17,283 nucleotides of DNA from an uncultured Armatimonadota bacterium (GTDB taxonomy: Bacteria > Armatimonadota > Armatimonadia > Armatimonadales > Armatimonadaceae). Made by a program: the position numbers and the translations under genes. Where the stretch lies: NCBI GenBank assembly GCA_903881535.1, contig CAIRTT010000634.1, forward strand, positions 1 through 17,283, in the 5' to 3' direction. Of the stretch, positions 1 to 6,965 are shown piece by piece. The notes under the pieces are model-generated. The model was given only the letters and a program-made list of their open reading frames with translations, was not told the DNA's origin and did no database searches. The number at the start of each line of letters is the position of its first letter. Positions within the stretch are counted from its first letter, which is position 1.

Positions 1-165
1 ACGGCTGTACACGTTTTGACATTCAGTAATCATCGCTTTCTCGTGCCCATTGAGCCATATCTGTTCTTAGGTAGCTTCCTTGCTGTTGGAACAGTGATGA
101 TGACCATAAAGCGTAAGGTCGCTGCACCTAGCAAAAGTCTCCCTGTTACTTCGCCAGTGCGCTGA
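1..165 (+). CDS. C-terminal fragment of a membrane glycosyltransferase-like protein
   Basis: Frame 1 is open from the window edge to a TGA at 163-165, giving 54 residues; the start lies outside the window. The visible part reads FSNHRFLVPIEPYLFLGSFL and then a hydrophobic stretch and a short basic tail. An 'R-F-x-x-P-x-E-P' sequence leading into the last membrane helix is typical of the C-terminal end of GT39/ArnT-like (PMT-type) lipid-linked sugar transferases, which sit in the cytoplasmic membrane and use polyprenyl-phosphate sugars. That assignment rests on a short motif only, so the family is tentative. The reading frame itself is reasonable: it ends 62 bp before uvrB, on the same strand. 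Confidence 0.5.
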   Translation, partial: TAVHVLTFSNHRFLVPIEPYLFLGSFLAVGTVMMTIKRKVAAPSKSLPVTSPVR

Positions 166-192
166 ACCATCTATCAACACGGTTGCCAATGC

Positions 193-222
193 TAGAATAG
201 GAGTTACTAAGTTCCTAGGAGA
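193..222 (+). promoter_or_regulatory. Possible -10 box and Shine-Dalgarno of uvrB
   Basis: AGGAGA at 217-222 lies 5 nt before the TTG at 228 and decides that start codon. A -10-like TAGAAT is at 193-198 within GCTAGAATAG. I see no good -35 at the right spacing, so the promoter part is weak, and read-through from the upstream gene is possible. No LexA/SOS-type palindrome was recognised. Confidence 0.4.
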
Positions 223-227
223 CAAGC

Positions 228-2240
228 TTGCCAGACCGACCGTTTCAAGTCGTATCGTCCTACACGCCCGGGGGAGATCAGCCTACCGCAATCGAAGGCC
301 TTGTTGAAGGTCTCAATTCCGGTAACCGATTTCAGACGCTACTCGGTGCAACGGGGACGGGCAAGACCTTTTCCATCGCAAACGTCATTGAACGCGTACA
401 GCGTCCAACACTTGTGATTGCACATAACAAAACGCTTGCTGCGCAGCTATGTGGTGAATTCCGCGACTTCTTTCCAAACAATGCTGTCGAATACTTTGTC
501 AGTTACTACGACTATTTTCAGCCAGAAGCTTACATCGCCCAGACCGATACCTACATCGAGAAAGATATGTCGGTCAATGAGGAAATAGACCGATTACGTC
601 ACAGCGCCACGCAGTCTGTTCTTGAACGCCGTGATGTCATTATTGTTGCATCTGTGTCCTGTATTTATGGATTAGGTTCACCGCAGGACTACAAGAACAT
701 GATTGTCTGGTTCAAACGGGGACAATCTTACGACCGCGATGAAGTCCTCAGACGGCTGGTGAGTATACAGTTTTCACGAAATGATTTTGCATTGACGCGA
801 GGTACCTTTCGTGTGCTTGGCGACACGCTTGAGATTCAACCAAAGGATGAAGAAGTTGTCATCCGGATCTCCTTCGACTGGGATGATGTGCGTGCCATTT
901 CCTTGATTGATCAGCTGACGGGTGAGACGTTGGAAGAGCGGGATGAGATAACGATCTTCCCTGCAAGCCACTTCGTCTCGGACCCGGAGCGTATGGAAGT
1001 TGCTCTGGCTGGCATCGAAGCCGAAATGCTGGAATCCGTACGGCGCTTCAAGTCACAGGACAAGCTGATTGAGGCACAGCGTATCGAACAACGGACACGC
1101 TTTGACCTCGAAATGATACGTGAGCTTGGCTACTGCTCGGGAGTTGAAAACTATTCACGTTGGTTTGATGGACGTGGACCTGGGACTGCACCGAACACGC
1201 TTCTTGATTACTTCCCGGATGATTTTCTAGTCGTTGTCGATGAGTCCCACCAGACATTGCCACAGATCCATGCGATGTTCTCCGGTGATAAGCGACGTAA
1301 AGACACGCTGATTGAATATGGTTTCCGCCTTCCAAGCGCTGCCGATAATCGCCCTCTTCGCTACCAGGAATGGGAGGAGACCATTGGACAGTGTGTCTTC
1401 GTCAGCGCAACGCCTGGTCCCTTTGAACGCCAGAACTCGGATCGCATTGTCGAACAGATCATCCGGCCAACAGGTCTTGTCGATCCTGAAATCATTCTAA
1501 AGCCATCTAAAGGTCAGATCGATGACCTTGTAGGTGAAATCCGAATTCGCACAGAACGTGGTGAACGCGTAATTGTCACAACGCTCACCAAAAAGATGGC
1601 TGAGGATTTGACCGATTACCTGGTTGACCTTGCCATCAAAGTCCAATATCTCCACTCAGAGGTACACACGCTGGAACGTACTGAGATATTGCGTGACCTT
1701 CGCCTTGGAGTTTACGATGTCATTGTTGGTATCAACCTTCTACGTGAAGGTTTGGACCTTCCTGAGGTTTCGCTGGTTGCGATTCTGGATGCCGACAAAG
1801 AAGGTTTTCTACGGAGCGATACTGCGCTGATACAGACGATAGGACGTGCGGCACGTAATGTCGGTGGCCAAGTCATCATGTATGCCGATCGGATTACCGG
1901 CTCGATGGAACGGGCAATGACGGAGACGCAGCGGCGACGTGAAAAGCAGCAAGCCCACAACGCATTGCATGGCATCACACCATCTACCGTCATCAAGGCT
2001 GTCCGTCAGATTATCGAAAGCAAGAAAGTTGCTGAAGCGAAGGTACATTACAAGGCAAGTTCAACAAAGCAACCGGAGAACATGTCTCTTGACCAACTGA
2101 TGTCAACCCTGGTTGACATGGAAAAAGAAATGAAGCAAGCGGCCCGCAGCTTGGACTTCGAGCATGCTGCCATCATCCGTGATGAGCTCGCACGACTAAA
2201 GAAGCTCGTTCCGGCTGAGCAACGCCGCAAGGCGCCTTAG
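228..2240 (+). CDS. uvrB: UvrABC system protein B (excinuclease subunit UvrB)
   Basis: UvrB is the damage-verification helicase-like subunit of nucleotide excision repair. It is loaded by UvrA, opens DNA at the lesion and recruits UvrC. The 670-aa length is normal for the family. Visible signatures in order: P-loop GATGTGKT at 40-47; the damage-probing beta-hairpin region YYDYFQPEAYIAQTDTYIEKD around 93-113; Walker B/DExH as DESH at 338-341; VSATPG at 392-397; motif V around 501-515 (GINLLREGLDLPEVS); motif VI QTIGRAARN at 536-544; and a C-terminal UVR domain around 623-660 (FEHAAIIRDELARLKKL), which contacts UvrC. The start is TTG, supported by AGGAGA 5 nt upstream; no closer ATG keeps the conserved N-terminus (FQVVSSYTPGGDQPTAI). 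All core motifs are intact, so it should be functional. The last 34 bp of the gene are repeated downstream. Confidence 0.98.
   Translation: MPDRPFQVVSSYTPGGDQPTAIEGLVEGLNSGNRFQTLLGATGTGKTFSIANVIERVQRPTLVIAHNKTLAAQLCGEFRDFFPNNAVEYFVSYYDYFQPEAYIAQTDTYIEKDMSVNEEIDRLRHSATQSVLERRDVIIVASVSCIYGLGSPQDYKNMIVWFKRGQSYDRDEVLRRLVSIQFSRNDFALTRGTFRVLGDTLEIQPKDEEVVIRISFDWDDVRAISLIDQLTGETLEERDEITIFPASHFVSDPERMEVALAGIEAEMLESVRRFKSQDKLIEAQRIEQRTRFDLEMIRELGYCSGVENYSRWFDGRGPGTAPNTLLDYFPDDFLVVVDESHQTLPQIHAMFSGDKRRKDTLIEYGFRLPSAADNRPLRYQEWEETIGQCVFVSATPGPFERQNSDRIVEQIIRPTGLVDPEIILKPSKGQIDDLVGEIRIRTERGERVIVTTLTKKMAEDLTDYLVDLAIKVQYLHSEVHTLERTEILRDLRLGVYDVIVGINLLREGLDLPEVSLVAILDADKEGFLRSDTALIQTIGRAARNVGGQVIMYADRITGSMERAMTETQRRREKQQAHNALHGITPSTVIKAVRQIIESKKVAEAKVHYKASSTKQPENMSLDQLMSTLVDMEKEMKQAARSLDFEHAAIIRDELARLKKLVPAEQRRKAP
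2207..2240 (+). repeat. 34-bp direct repeat, copy 1 (3' end of uvrB)
   Basis: This is the coding copy, encoding the C-terminal residues of UvrB and its stop codon. It matches 2395-2428 at 32 of 34 positions, with an offset of 188 bp. The two differences are C/T at the sixth position and C/G in the run before CCTTAG. Confidence 0.85.
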
Positions 2241-2245
2241 GCGCC
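2231..2245 (+). repeat. Short GC-rich hairpin over the uvrB stop codon
   Basis: GGCGCC (2231-2236), TTA (2237-2239), GGCGCC (2240-2245) form a 6-bp stem that contains the TAG stop of uvrB. There is no U-tract after it, so it is not a convincing intrinsic terminator. It may protect the 3' end or slow ribosomes, but nothing in the sequence shows a role. Confidence 0.3.
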
Positions 2246-2394
2246 GTATTCGTTGTGAATAGACTGCCTTACGCTCACAAACATTGTGATTTCCTTGGAT
2301 TGGCCTCCCTGATGGTTATGTTCCACCGCACTCCAAAGGTTTACGGTATTCGTGCGGTCACCGACTTTTTATGGGTACCTTGCTGTTGATTACA

Positions 2395-2428
2395 CGTTCT
2401 GGCTGAGCAACGCCGCAAGGGGCCTTAG
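2395..2428 (+). repeat. 34-bp direct repeat, copy 2 (non-coding duplicate of the uvrB 3' end)
   Basis: This second copy of the uvrB terminus keeps the in-frame TAG, but an in-frame TGA lies only 2 codons upstream of the repeat, so it is not translated as part of any gene. The 154 bp between the copies show no protein-coding signal. The arrangement could be a tandem duplication whose middle has diverged, or direct repeats left by insertion of a small element at the end of uvrB. Confidence 0.8.
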
Positions 2429-2449
2429 TTGGTCCACCCCGTGGATCAA
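2429..2449. repeat. Hairpin immediately after the uvrB-tail duplicate
   Basis: The arms TTGGTCCAC (2429-2437) and GTGGATCAA (2441-2449) around a CCC loop pair over 9 positions with a single G-U wobble. It starts directly at the end of repeat copy 2. It lacks a U-tract on either strand, so intrinsic termination is doubtful; a processing or structural element is possible. Confidence 0.4.
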
Positions 2450-2519
2450 GCTTCCGGAAAATAAAATCACCACCAGAAACCTTGAATTTGCATTTCTGAT
2501 GTTGTTTCCAATCACGCGT

Positions 2520-2540
2520 ACCAATATCTAAAACATTGGT
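2520..2540. repeat. ACCAAT...ATTGGT palindrome flanking the 174-aa gene (3' side)
   Basis: ACCAAT at 2520-2525 pairs with ATTGGT at 2535-2540 across a 9-nt loop. It lies 4 bp beyond the stop codon of the minus-strand gene that ends at 2545. A closely related palindrome (GCCAAT/ATTGGC, 3192-3209) lies on the other side of the same gene, and both share CCAAT and ACATTGG. A weak 3' hairpin for the mRNA is possible. Confidence 0.35.
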
Positions 2541-2544
2541 GTCG

Positions 2545-3069
2545 TTAGCGACGTTTAACGGGTGTCTTGCCGTTCACGACAAGATTAGGATGCTTGATGT
2601 CGTACGTTTGCCTGCCGCTGGTTGCAGTGCCTGCAAGGTTTCCACCAGAGACGCGCGTTAGCGTTCCATCCCATGTACTGTTTGGTTTCCAGTCGGGACG
2701 CTTATCCCAACCGCCTACCTCACGCTCCCAAGGCGTTGCCGTAGCAATTCCCTTTCGTTTCCAGGAAACTTTGTCGTTAATGTCTTCCGGGACATATTGA
2801 CTGGATCGCTTTGCACGGTTGAGTGTTACCAAATCGGTAGCTTTGGTCTGGCCTGTACTGGAGCTGCCTCCAGACAAACCAGACGATGATGATGTTAACG
2901 GAGTGGGAGCATACTTAGGTTGCATTGCGGCGCGGGCACGCTGCGCAGATGTCAACGATTTTGATGCCCTGAAAGTCGTAACATCTGTAGATGGACCAGA
3001 TGTTGCTGGGGTCTGAGGGAGCGTTTGGACGAGAATAAAAATTGTATATAGCCACGACATAGAGTACAT
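2545..3069 (-). CDS. Small secreted protein of unknown function
   Basis: This 174-aa protein matches no family I recognise. The N-terminus (MYSMSWLYTIFILVQTLPQTPA) has a hydrophobic stretch without strongly basic residues, consistent with a signal peptide or membrane anchor. Residues about 20-80 are rich in Ser, Thr, Pro and Ala, typical of an exposed linker. The C-terminal half is basic and tryptophan-rich, with spaced W residues (SWKRK, TPWERE, GGWDKRPDWKP, STWDG) and the ending TPVKRR. No cysteine is present. The ATG start has AAGGACGAAAT just upstream (AGGA about 7 nt from ATG), a good ribosome binding site. The gene stands alone, between the uvrB tail and tRNA-Lys, and converges with uvrB. 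It is very likely a real gene exported from the cytoplasm; its function is unknown. Confidence 0.65.
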   Translation of the reverse strand: MYSMSWLYTIFILVQTLPQTPATSGPSTDVTTFRASKSLTSAQRARAAMQPKYAPTPLTSSSSGLSGGSSSTGQTKATDLVTLNRAKRSSQYVPEDINDKVSWKRKGIATATPWEREVGGWDKRPDWKPNSTWDGTLTRVSGGNLAGTATSGRQTYDIKHPNLVVNGKTPVKRR

Positions 3070-3189
3070 ATTTCGTCCTTTCGACCAACCCGGAAAACTA
3101 GAACCTGAACAAAGTGATTATGACGTGCATCACACATTTTCTGTATCCCGATTAACACCGGGTTTATACCTAAAACACAATCATCATCC

Positions 3190-3211
3190 GTGCCAATCTT
3201 AACATTGGCGC
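3190..3211. repeat. GCCAAT...ATTGGC palindrome flanking the 174-aa gene (5' side)
   Basis: GCCAAT (3192-3197) and ATTGGC (3204-3209) flank a 6-nt loop. The stem can extend by a T-G wobble and a G-C pair to 3190/3211. It resembles the palindrome at 2520-2540 on the far side of the same gene. It could be an operator or a hairpin in the 5' region; there is no direct evidence for either. Confidence 0.3.
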
Positions 3212-3253
3212 CGCGTAGAGTAACGACAATTCACTTTCATTCGTTCAATTGCG

Positions 3254-3283
3254 TAGATACTGGTCTACTCTGAGTGGTATAAT
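3254..3283 (+). promoter_or_regulatory. Promoter of tRNA-Lys
   Basis: A consensus -10 TATAAT is at 3278-3283, ending 12 bp before the tRNA begins. The best -35 is TAGATA at 3254-3259 (4 of 6 to TTGACA) with an 18-bp spacer. The position fits a transcript starting a few bases before the mature tRNA. Confidence 0.6.
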
Positions 3284-3295
3284 CAGGCCGCTCAC

Positions 3296-3367
3296 GGGTT
3301 GGTAGCTCAGCGGTAGAGCAGTGCCCTTTTAAGGCATTGGTCCTGGGTTCGAGTCCCAGCCGACCCA
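3296..3367 (+). tRNA. tRNA-Lys (anticodon TTT)
   Basis: The 72-nt cloverleaf is complete. The acceptor stem GGGTTGG/CCGACCC has one G-U pair. The D arm is GCTC-AGCGGTA-GAGC, the anticodon stem GTGCC/GGCAT encloses loop CTTTTAA, the variable loop is TGGTC, and the T arm is CTGGG-TTCGAGT-CCCAG. The discriminator base is A. The anticodon TTT reads AAA/AAG lysine codons. The 3' CCA is not encoded: the gene is followed by CATGG, so CCA must be added enzymatically. It has its own promoter upstream and a strong terminator 13 bp downstream, so it is a single-gene transcript. Confidence 0.97.
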
Positions 3368-3380
3368 CATGGCAAAAGGT

Positions 3381-3417
3381 AAGCCCTCTCTGGATGTGAT
3401 CCAGAGAGGGCTTTTCT
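3381..3417. terminator. Intrinsic terminator of tRNA-Lys, probably shared with the opposing operon
   Basis: A perfect 15-bp stem, AAGCCCTCTCTGGAT (3381-3395) and its complement (3399-3413) around a GTG loop, is followed by TTCT (TTTTCT counting the stem end). It ends tRNA-Lys transcription on the plus strand. On the minus strand it begins 6 bp after the stop codon of the M14 peptidase gene and is followed by ACCTTTTG, so it probably terminates that operon too. Confidence 0.85.
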
Positions 3418-3419
3418 GG

Positions 3420-5126
3420 TTAAATTGCGACGGTAGCGTGTTTACATCCGCCGCGCGTATGTTTGAGATCAACCTTGATCGTCGTTCCCGATGGCGCACT
3501 TATCGTCCATTCAGCAACAACCTTGTAGTCTGTGACATCGCCTGCATAGCCAGAGTTTGCCACGCCCTTGAGATGGTAGCCTTCGCACTGTCCAAGCTCT
3601 GTCCGCTGCTTGCCTGTGATGAAACTTATATCCGAATCAGCTGTGAGCTCCATCACAATTCCACGAACAACTTTCTTTGCAAGTGCCTGCTTTGATACGT
3701 ATGTTGGGAGAAATCCTACATTTTTGGCAATGGCCCGGATTTTATAGGTCGTCCCAGACAAATGAGTTGTCTGTACTTCGAGCTCGAGCTCTGGAGTGAT
3801 GAGCGCCTGCCAGATGACCCATTTGCTGAATCTCTGAATCTCATCGAACAGGAATTCAGATGGAGGATTACGGAAGGCATACAGTGTGTCCCATCCGCCG
3901 ATTTCGATGTCACCCAGCTGTGGATGCGTAAACGGGACCCACGCGAGATATCCTTCACCCTTAAGGGCATCATCGCTCCACTTTAGAAGCTTAATGTCGT
4001 CGGACAGCTCATGGTTGCGGCCCCACGTCGTAAATCTAAACGCCCCTTGTTTCGTTGTTGCATCAAAGCCCTCTGTGATTCCAGCTTGGCGTTGAGGACT
4101 CCAGATCTCAACCGTCCATGCATAGATACCGAAATGGTCGTAGCACCAGTCATCGAAGACTCCGGTGATCACTTCCTTTGGATGGTATTTGAAGTCATGG
4201 AAGACGGAGATCGCAGGATATCCCGTGATCTCGGTACCTTTTTTGCCGATTTCTTGGAATGTCCAAAGGTCTTCGGCAGGCATGCTGTCATCTGCGCTAG
4301 TGCCGTAGGGACGCAGCAGGACGCCCGAATACGTATGAAATGTAAGAGCATGGCAGATGTTCGGGTGCTTCGCGATGAAGTCGACCAGTGCCCGTGCTTC
4401 TGGTTCTGATGTCGGATAAGGGCCAGCGCCGTGTTGCTCACTTTCACCACGCCAGTGTCCCGGGAAGTTTCTATTGAGATCAAGACCATGCCGAGTTGGT
4501 GTCATTGCTAGCACATCGGGGTCTGGATCAAGAACAATACCCTCTGGAAGAAGGCGGTAATAGGACCCGCCACGCTCGGTTGCATCACGACGGATCATCA
4601 GGCGAGGCTCATCGGGGTGGCACTTCCAAGGTCCATCAGGGTCCAAAATGCGCATCTGGAGCAAGCGTCCATTGCCATCAACATCCTCGCGCTTAAGTCC
4701 GGACAATGGCTCATCATCGAATGGATACGGACGGGTGCTGGATCGAATCGCTTCGGGGGAGTCCGCCAGAAATAGCTCTGCGCCATCCGGGTTCACCCGC
4801 GGAATAACGTAAAACGTCTTCGTGCGAACCGCACGGGTGATGTCCTCATCAATTCCATATAGTGTGGTCAGTTGGTCCAGTAGGTACGTGAGTGCTGTTG
4901 TTGGGCTCACTTCCGTTGCATGGATGTTGGCATCGCACCACACCGCTGGCTTATCAATTGCCTTTCCCGTCGACTTATCTGTCACGGTAGCGCACCAAAT
5001 GTCACGACCTTCGTAGGACTTGCCGATTGACCCGACATCAACAAGATTTGGGTAGGTCTCAGCGAGTTGAAACAAGAGCTTCGTCAGCTCATCAAAGCGT
5101 ACATAACGGTTGGTAGGGAAAATCAT
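3420..5126 (-). CDS. Peptidase M14 family zinc carboxypeptidase
   Basis: M14 enzymes are zinc metallocarboxypeptidases that trim C-terminal residues from peptides or peptide-like substrates. The ligands are visible: H69 and E72 in NIHATEVS, and H264 in LTFHTYSG. The R/N substrate-binding pair is in GLDLNRNFPGHW (R219, N220) and the catalytic glutamate is E340 in WTVEIWSP. VIPRVNPDG (107-115) is also a family hallmark. The catalytic domain spans about 5-360. Residues about 430-568 look like an added beta-rich C-terminal domain. No signal peptide is evident (MIFPTNRYVRFDEL), so the protein is probably cytoplasmic. It is the last gene of a minus-strand operon, starting 12 bp after the stop of the GH65-like lipoprotein gene, with AAGAAAG as a weak ribosome binding site. 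All catalytic residues are present, so activity is expected. The substrate is unknown; peptide or peptidoglycan-peptide trimming are both possible. Confidence 0.9.
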   Translation of the reverse strand: MIFPTNRYVRFDELTKLLFQLAETYPNLVDVGSIGKSYEGRDIWCATVTDKSTGKAIDKPAVWCDANIHATEVSPTTALTYLLDQLTTLYGIDEDITRAVRTKTFYVIPRVNPDGAELFLADSPEAIRSSTRPYPFDDEPLSGLKREDVDGNGRLLQMRILDPDGPWKCHPDEPRLMIRRDATERGGSYYRLLPEGIVLDPDPDVLAMTPTRHGLDLNRNFPGHWRGESEQHGAGPYPTSEPEARALVDFIAKHPNICHALTFHTYSGVLLRPYGTSADDSMPAEDLWTFQEIGKKGTEITGYPAISVFHDFKYHPKEVITGVFDDWCYDHFGIYAWTVEIWSPQRQAGITEGFDATTKQGAFRFTTWGRNHELSDDIKLLKWSDDALKGEGYLAWVPFTHPQLGDIEIGGWDTLYAFRNPPSEFLFDEIQRFSKWVIWQALITPELELEVQTTHLSGTTYKIRAIAKNVGFLPTYVSKQALAKKVVRGIVMELTADSDISFITGKQRTELGQCEGYHLKGVANSGYAGDVTDYKVVAEWTISAPSGTTIKVDLKHTRGGCKHATVAI

Positions 5127-5138
5127 TGAGCGTCTTTC

Positions 5139-6965
5139 TTAGTTCGTCTTAGTGATGCGTGATCCAGAGCTTTCGACACTGACATCGTAGCGGTTTCCAC
5201 GATGATGAATGCCTTTCAGGGTCAGTTTCTTCCAGGTTGCGGGAAGCGCTGGTTTTTGTGTTGCGATGGGCTTATCACCAGACAATTCGAGGCCAGCATA
5301 GCCATAGACAATTGACTGAATCAGCCCGCCGAGGCCTGTAACGAACACACAACGGTCCATCGATCGCTTTTCGCTAAAGAGCATGAATGGCCCCCTGAGG
5401 AAGGGTTTGTAGGAATCCATCAAGTTTTCTTCGGCTTCCTTAGCGCGACCAAGTCTCGCGGCAATGAGGGTGTGAATCGCATCGGTCATGGCTGGGCCAT
5501 TCTTTATGGGACGGGTCTTGTGATAATCGAATGACTTTGCCAGCACATCGAGGTCCGTTGTCGCGTTGCCTGGCCAAAGAGCAAGCTCGCCATCCGCTTG
5601 CTTTGTTTTCTTGCCATCATCATTTTTACACTTGGCAATCATTCCATTAGGCGTCATCGGAATCTGGAGTTCCGAAGCAAGGACATCCCAGCGCGGATTA
5701 ATCTGCTTGCCGGCCGTGCGGGAGAATTGCGTCGCGCCACGCAAAACGCGCTTTGCCAGCGCATTGGTGTATGCATTTTCCTCCACCCCCATATTGAGCT
5801 CATCTGGGCCTGTCACTTTCCCAAAGGATGATGGGGGACCGCTCTTGAATCCGAGCTTTACCAGCTCATCAGCCGCGCGCATCAAAACCCGTAGTGCGAG
5901 CGCTTTGTCTGTCTTTGATGCGCTTGTCTGGAGAACGAGTAACGCTCCGTAGCCTGCATCTGCGATCACATGGCGTCCATCAGAGAAGCCACTTGGCGCC
6001 CGTTCCTTACCCGTAAGCGCACCTTCCCAGGGTGTAGCGGACCCTTTGACTTTGTCTCGGTAGCCAACGATATCCGCTGCGGCATCGGGGTCAAATGGAA
6101 GCAACGCGGGAAGCATCCAGACATCGGCATCCCAGAAAATGTGACCCTTGTAAAAGTTACCCGCGAGGCCCTCAGGAGGAATCGCGACGTTACTACCCTT
6201 TGGTGCTGCACTTTGACGAAGATCAAAGAGTGCTTTGTGGATCACACGCTGTGCTTCTGGGTCGCCATCAATGATGATGTCTGATTTCCATGCCTGTTCC
6301 CACTGTGTTCGATGTTCGCTGAGCAGGGTTTCAAAAGGTTTCAGGACGGTGTTTTTGGTAGAAAGGGGCGAAATAGGTGATTGGATTCGTCCGATGACAG
6401 TCGTACCGTTGGTCTCTTTGACTTCAGAAACGGTAATGCCGGCACGTATTCCTGGGAAGGTTCCTGAGATCACAGGTAGGTTTTTTACGCGGCTAGCAAG
6501 AGCCTCGGCTGCACCTTCGTACCGGAAGACGACAAGAGAACGGTCAGCTCTTGATGCAAACGCGATGATGCGTCCCTTGCTTCCACTGGAATCGGTGAAT
6601 TCTGTCGTCAGTGTGCCATGCTCGATGTCCAGAGTTTGATCAAAGCTTGCAATGGCTGGATAGGGTAATGGACTTGCATCGAACAGCGGAATCGGGAGGA
6701 GGTTTTCAGCACTGTCATAAACGCCTGCCAGAAATACGGAAGAACTCTTATCTGGCCCAAACGGGCCAAGGGATACTCCGATGACTCCATTAGACAGATA
6801 GACACCGTGATTGCCACGGTTATCTGCAGGGCTTGTGGATTTAAAAAGCCACGGGGATGTCTGAACCGGCATGGGGTTCGTAACCTGTGATGTGTTTCCG
6901 CCCTGTTTTCCGCATCCAGCCACTACCATCAATGCAAGCAAACCCAGCCCTGCATGCCATTTCAT
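5139..6965 (-). CDS. GH65-like glycoside hydrolase, predicted lipoprotein
   Basis: The 608-aa protein begins with a lipoprotein signal (MKWHAGLGLLALMVVAGC; lipid-bearing Cys18), so it is probably membrane-anchored outside the cytoplasm. An N-terminal beta-sandwich (about 35-230) precedes an (alpha/alpha)6-barrel. The barrel shows clan GH-L/GH65 signatures: GHIFWDADVWMLPALL (274-289), TGPDELNMGVEENAYTN (385-401) with the probable acid E389, KQADGELALWP (455-465), and FVTGLGGLIQSIVYGYAGL (541-559). The FWDAD form resembles the ATHL1/PGGHG (glucosyl-galactosyl-hydroxylysine glucosidase) and acid-trehalase branch more than the phosphorylases. E532 is a plausible catalytic base by position, though I cannot align it. 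The start overlaps the methyltransferase stop by 4 bp (ATGA), indicating translational coupling. A likely role is releasing glucose from an external alpha-glucoside; the substrate is not predictable. A relative such as an amylo-glucosidase-type barrel cannot be fully excluded. Confidence 0.8.
   Translation of the reverse strand: MKWHAGLGLLALMVVAGCGKQGGNTSQVTNPMPVQTSPWLFKSTSPADNRGNHGVYLSNGVIGVSLGPFGPDKSSSVFLAGVYDSAENLLPIPLFDASPLPYPAIASFDQTLDIEHGTLTTEFTDSSGSKGRIIAFASRADRSLVVFRYEGAAEALASRVKNLPVISGTFPGIRAGITVSEVKETNGTTVIGRIQSPISPLSTKNTVLKPFETLLSEHRTQWEQAWKSDIIIDGDPEAQRVIHKALFDLRQSAAPKGSNVAIPPEGLAGNFYKGHIFWDADVWMLPALLPFDPDAAADIVGYRDKVKGSATPWEGALTGKERAPSGFSDGRHVIADAGYGALLVLQTSASKTDKALALRVLMRAADELVKLGFKSGPPSSFGKVTGPDELNMGVEENAYTNALAKRVLRGATQFSRTAGKQINPRWDVLASELQIPMTPNGMIAKCKNDDGKKTKQADGELALWPGNATTDLDVLAKSFDYHKTRPIKNGPAMTDAIHTLIAARLGRAKEAEENLMDSYKPFLRGPFMLFSEKRSMDRCVFVTGLGGLIQSIVYGYAGLELSGDKPIATQKPALPATWKKLTLKGIHHRGNRYDVSVESSGSRITKTN

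Larger units (their letters stand above)
2241..2544. other. Non-coding region between uvrB and the small secreted-protein gene
   Basis: These 304 bp contain no convincing gene. They hold: a small inverted repeat TCACAA-ACA-TTGTGA at 2275-2289; the duplicated uvrB tail at 2395-2428; a 9-bp hairpin at 2429-2449; CAGAAA/TTTCTG arms at 2474-2479 and 2493-2498; and an ACCAAT/ATTGGT palindrome at 2520-2540, just past the stop of the minus-strand gene. None of the hairpins has a U-tract in either direction. The genes on both sides converge on this region. Confidence 0.6.

Noticed and set aside
166..227. SOS (LexA) box upstream of uvrB
   Set aside because: Neither the CTGT-N8-ACAG nor the GAAC-N4-GTTC type of palindrome is present.
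2231..2245. uvrB terminator
   Set aside because: The GGCGCC stem has no following U-tract and overlaps the stop codon, so it is listed only as a hairpin.
2312..2389. A 25-codon open frame starting ATG in the uvrB downstream region
   Set aside because: No ribosome binding site, no recognisable motif and very short; it lies in the spacer between the duplicated uvrB ends.
3762..4409. Open frames antisense to the M14, GH65-like and other large genes
   Set aside because: They lie wholly inside genes with clear family motifs on the other strand or frame, and none shows a motif or ribosome binding site of its own.
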